DNA of 64,000 bases from Hydractinia symbiolongicarpus (lineage: Eukaryota; Cnidaria; Hydrozoa; Anthoathecata; Hydractiniidae), in assembly GCF_029227915.1 (NCBI RefSeq), contig NC_079883.1, forward strand, positions 16,618,001-16,682,000, given 5' to 3'. Below the pieces are notes generated by a model. It saw only the letters and a list, made by a program, of their open reading frames with translations, ran no database searches and was not told where the DNA came from. Positions 62,403-64,000 of this stretch are shown here, piece after piece; positions within the stretch are counted from its first letter, which is position 1; the number at the start of each line of letters is the position of its first letter. The position numbers and the translations under genes are program-made.

Positions 62403-63130
62403 CAAATCGAGTTGTTCTACATGCCTGGGCGAGTTACGATCGGTCTAATCCCTCCAGTCTCATTGGTCTATGACGTCCCAAGTCGTTTTCCATTACGCCA
62501 TGGCGTTATAACACCGTCAACTACTGGTACAGGCCTGTAAAATCTGTAATATGGCCTCTTGCAGCATAATAAAGGCCTTTCACGTTTATCACGTGCTTGC
62601 ACGTGCCTGCGCAGGTTACCGTTGGTCTAATTATTCCACTCTCAATGGACTACGACGTCCCAAGAAATTTTCCATTGCGCCATATCTTTATAACAGCGTC
62701 AACTACGTCTACAGGCCTCTAAAAGGCCGTACTATGGCATTTTGCAGCTTAATAAAGGTCTTACACACAAATGGCGTTGTTCCACGTGCCTGGGCGAGTT
62801 ACGATGGGTCTAATCCTTCCACTCTCATTGGACTATGACGTCCCAAGTGGTTTTCCATTGCGCCATTGCGTTATAACACCGTCAACTACGTGTACAGGCC
62901 TTTAAATGCTGTAATATGGCCTCTTGCAGCATAATAAAGGCCTTACACACAAATCGCGTTGTTCTACATGCCTGCGCGAGTTGCGATAGGTCTAATCCCT
63001 CATCTCTCATTGGACTATGACGTCCCAAGTGGTTTTCCATTGCGCCATAGCGTTATCACACCGTCAACTACAGGTACAGGCCTGTAAAATCTGTGATATG
63101 GCCTCTTGCAGCATAATAAAAGCCTTTAAC
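62402..63130 (+). repeat. Diverged monomers near the right edge
   Basis: About four monomers with variants not seen elsewhere in the window: AAATCGAGTTG, TCCAGTCTC, CTACTGGTACAGG, CACGTTTATCACG, CCCAAGAAATTTTCC, CATATCTTTATAACAGCG, CTACGTCTACAGG, AAGGCCGTAC, AATGGCGTTG, CGATGGGTC and CCCTCATCTC. The density of private substitutions is higher than in neighbouring blocks, so this patch appears less homogenised. It separates the D5 family from a return of subfamily A. Confidence 0.75.
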
Positions 63131-64000
63131 GTATATCACGTGGTTGCACGTGCCTGCGCAAGTTACGAGCGGACTAATCCCTCCAATGTCATTGGACTAT
63201 GACGTCCCAAGTGGTTTTCCATTGCGCCATGGCGTTATAACACCGTCAACCACGGGTACAGGCCTCAAAAGTCTGTAATATGGCCTCTTGCAGCCTAATA
63301 AAGGCCTTACACGTATATCACGTGGTCGTACGTGCCTGCGCAAGTTACCATTGGTCTAATCCTTCTACTCTCAATGGACTAGGACGTCCCAAGTTGTTTT
63401 CCATTGCGTCACGGCTTTATAACACCGTCAACTACGTGCACAGGCCTTTAAAGGCTGTAATATGGTCATTTGCAGCCTAACAAAGGCCTTTAACGTATAT
63501 CACATGGTTGCACGTGCCTGCGCAAGTTACGAGCGGACTAATCCCTCCAATGTCATTGGACTATGACGTCCCAAGTGGTTTTCCATTGCGCAATGGCGTT
63601 ATAACACTGTCAACTACGCGTACAGGCCTCAAAAGGCTGTAATATAGCCTCTTGCAGCATAATAAAGGCCTTTCACGTATATCACGTGCTTGCACGTGCC
63701 TGCGCAGGTTACCGTTGGTCTAATTATTCCACTCTCAATGGACTACGACGTCCCAAGTTGTTTTCCATTGCGCCATGACTTTATAACACCGTGAACTACA
63801 GGTACAGGCCTGTACAGGCTGTAACATGGCCTCTTGCAGCCTAAAAAAGGTCGTACACATAAATCGCGTTGTTCCACGTGCCTGGGCGAGTTACGATCAA
63901 TCTAATCCCTCCACTCTCATTAGACTATGACATCCCAAGTGGTTTTTCATTGCGCCATGGCGTTATAACACCGTCAACCACGGGTACAGGCCTCAAAAGT
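63130..64000 (+). repeat. Return of subfamily A at the right end
   Basis: From GAGCGGACTAATCC through AACCACGGGTACAGG and the lead monomer at 63,280, the sequence again follows the pattern of 2,540-2,960. It then follows a 4-monomer variant like 5,494-6,222, with GTGAACTACAGG and GCCTAAAAAAGG near 63,790-63,850. The ATG at the third monomer is lost (GTAATATAGCC near 63,640). The window ends inside AACCACGGGTACAGGCCTC, just before the next lead monomer would start near 64,009. Confidence 0.8.

Larger units (their letters stand above)
1..64000 (+). repeat. 182-bp tandem satellite array filling the whole window
   Basis: The landmark ATGGCCTCTTGCAGC or a close variant (ATGGTCATTTGCAGC, ATGGCATTTTGCAGC) returns every 182 bases, for example at 597, 779, 961 and 1,143, and this spacing holds to the end apart from small indels. 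All copies read in the same direction; I found no inverted monomer. Other landmarks at fixed phase are GACGTCCCAAGT, TTTTCCATTGCGCCATGG, TATAACACCGTCAACTAC, ACAGGCCT and GGTCTAAT. There are about 350 monomers. No unique sequence, gene, microsatellite or mobile element interrupts them. Satellites with a period of 150-200 bp are typical of eukaryotic centromeric, pericentromeric or subtelomeric heterochromatin; which of these applies here is inference. The family is not one I recognise. The array runs off both ends. Confidence 0.97.

Noticed and set aside
1-64000. CRISPR array
   Set aside because: Direct repeats at regular spacing are present, but the supposed spacers are themselves conserved parts of a 182-bp monomer, and there are no cas genes.
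1-64000. CENP-B box in the monomer
   Set aside because: I checked the TTCG occurrences (CTTTCGATTGCG, ACTTCGTGAGCG, GGTTCGACGTGCC); none continues with the A and CGGG of the box at the required spacing.
1-64000. Transposon-derived origin, with terminal repeats or target duplications
   Set aside because: No terminal inverted repeats, long terminal repeats, poly-A tails or protein remnants are visible in the monomer or at any block boundary.
1-64000. Sub-repeat structure with the 182-bp monomer as a dimer of about 91 bp
   Set aside because: Comparing the two halves of the exemplar monomer by eye gave only short coincidental matches; the ten-base CACGTGCYTG pair is the only clear internal tandem repeat.

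Overview
This window is one uninterrupted block of tandem satellite DNA. A monomer of about 182 bp is repeated head to tail, always in the same orientation, from the first base to the last (about 350 copies). I see no protein-coding gene, tRNA, rRNA, CRISPR array, transposon or unique-sequence gap. The many short reading frames (mostly 66 codons) are by-products of the monomer. 182 is not a multiple of 3, so each frame starts at an ATG in one monomer and ends when the same motif recurs one period later in another frame. A long megasatellite-like array with a period near one nucleosome-plus-linker and nested higher-order repeats (HORs) points to a eukaryotic chromosome, probably a centromeric, pericentromeric, subtelomeric or other heterochromatic domain. 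I do not recognise the satellite family and cannot name the species.

Monomers fall into two broad classes by their central segment. Class I has TATATCACGTG followed by a second CACGTG or TACGTG ten bases later. Class II has CAAATCGCGTTGTTC followed by one CACGTG or a variant. Subtypes are ordered into HORs. From 1 to about 13,910 a five-monomer unit (about 910 bp, with four- and six-monomer variants) recurs, and two versions of its lead monomer alternate. From 13,911 to about 19,090 a different subfamily (marker ATTAAACCATGG) forms units of nine, ten and seven monomers. From 19,090 to about 26,840 come the most divergent monomers and a 3.27/3.46 kb tandem duplication. From 25,695 to 31,158 there is a 2.55/2.91 kb tandem duplication, then a short mosaic stretch.

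From 32,645 to 39,925 a 20-monomer block (3,640 bp) is duplicated in tandem. From about 37,700 to 46,975 a 26-monomer block (4.73 kb) overlaps it and is itself duplicated. From 46,976 to 62,400 the array is a mosaic of copied segments at offsets of 1,093, 1,640, 7,288 and about 8,927 bp. At 62,400-63,130 monomers are more diverged, and at 63,130-64,000 the pattern of the first region returns, so the array clearly continues past both ends.

The interest lies in the architecture: several layers of segmental tandem duplication, shared indels that act as lineage markers, conversion-like patches and recombination junctions, plus a conserved dyad and paired CACGTG palindromes in the monomer. All alignments were made by eye; copy boundaries are good to a few tens of bases, and identities are described qualitatively.
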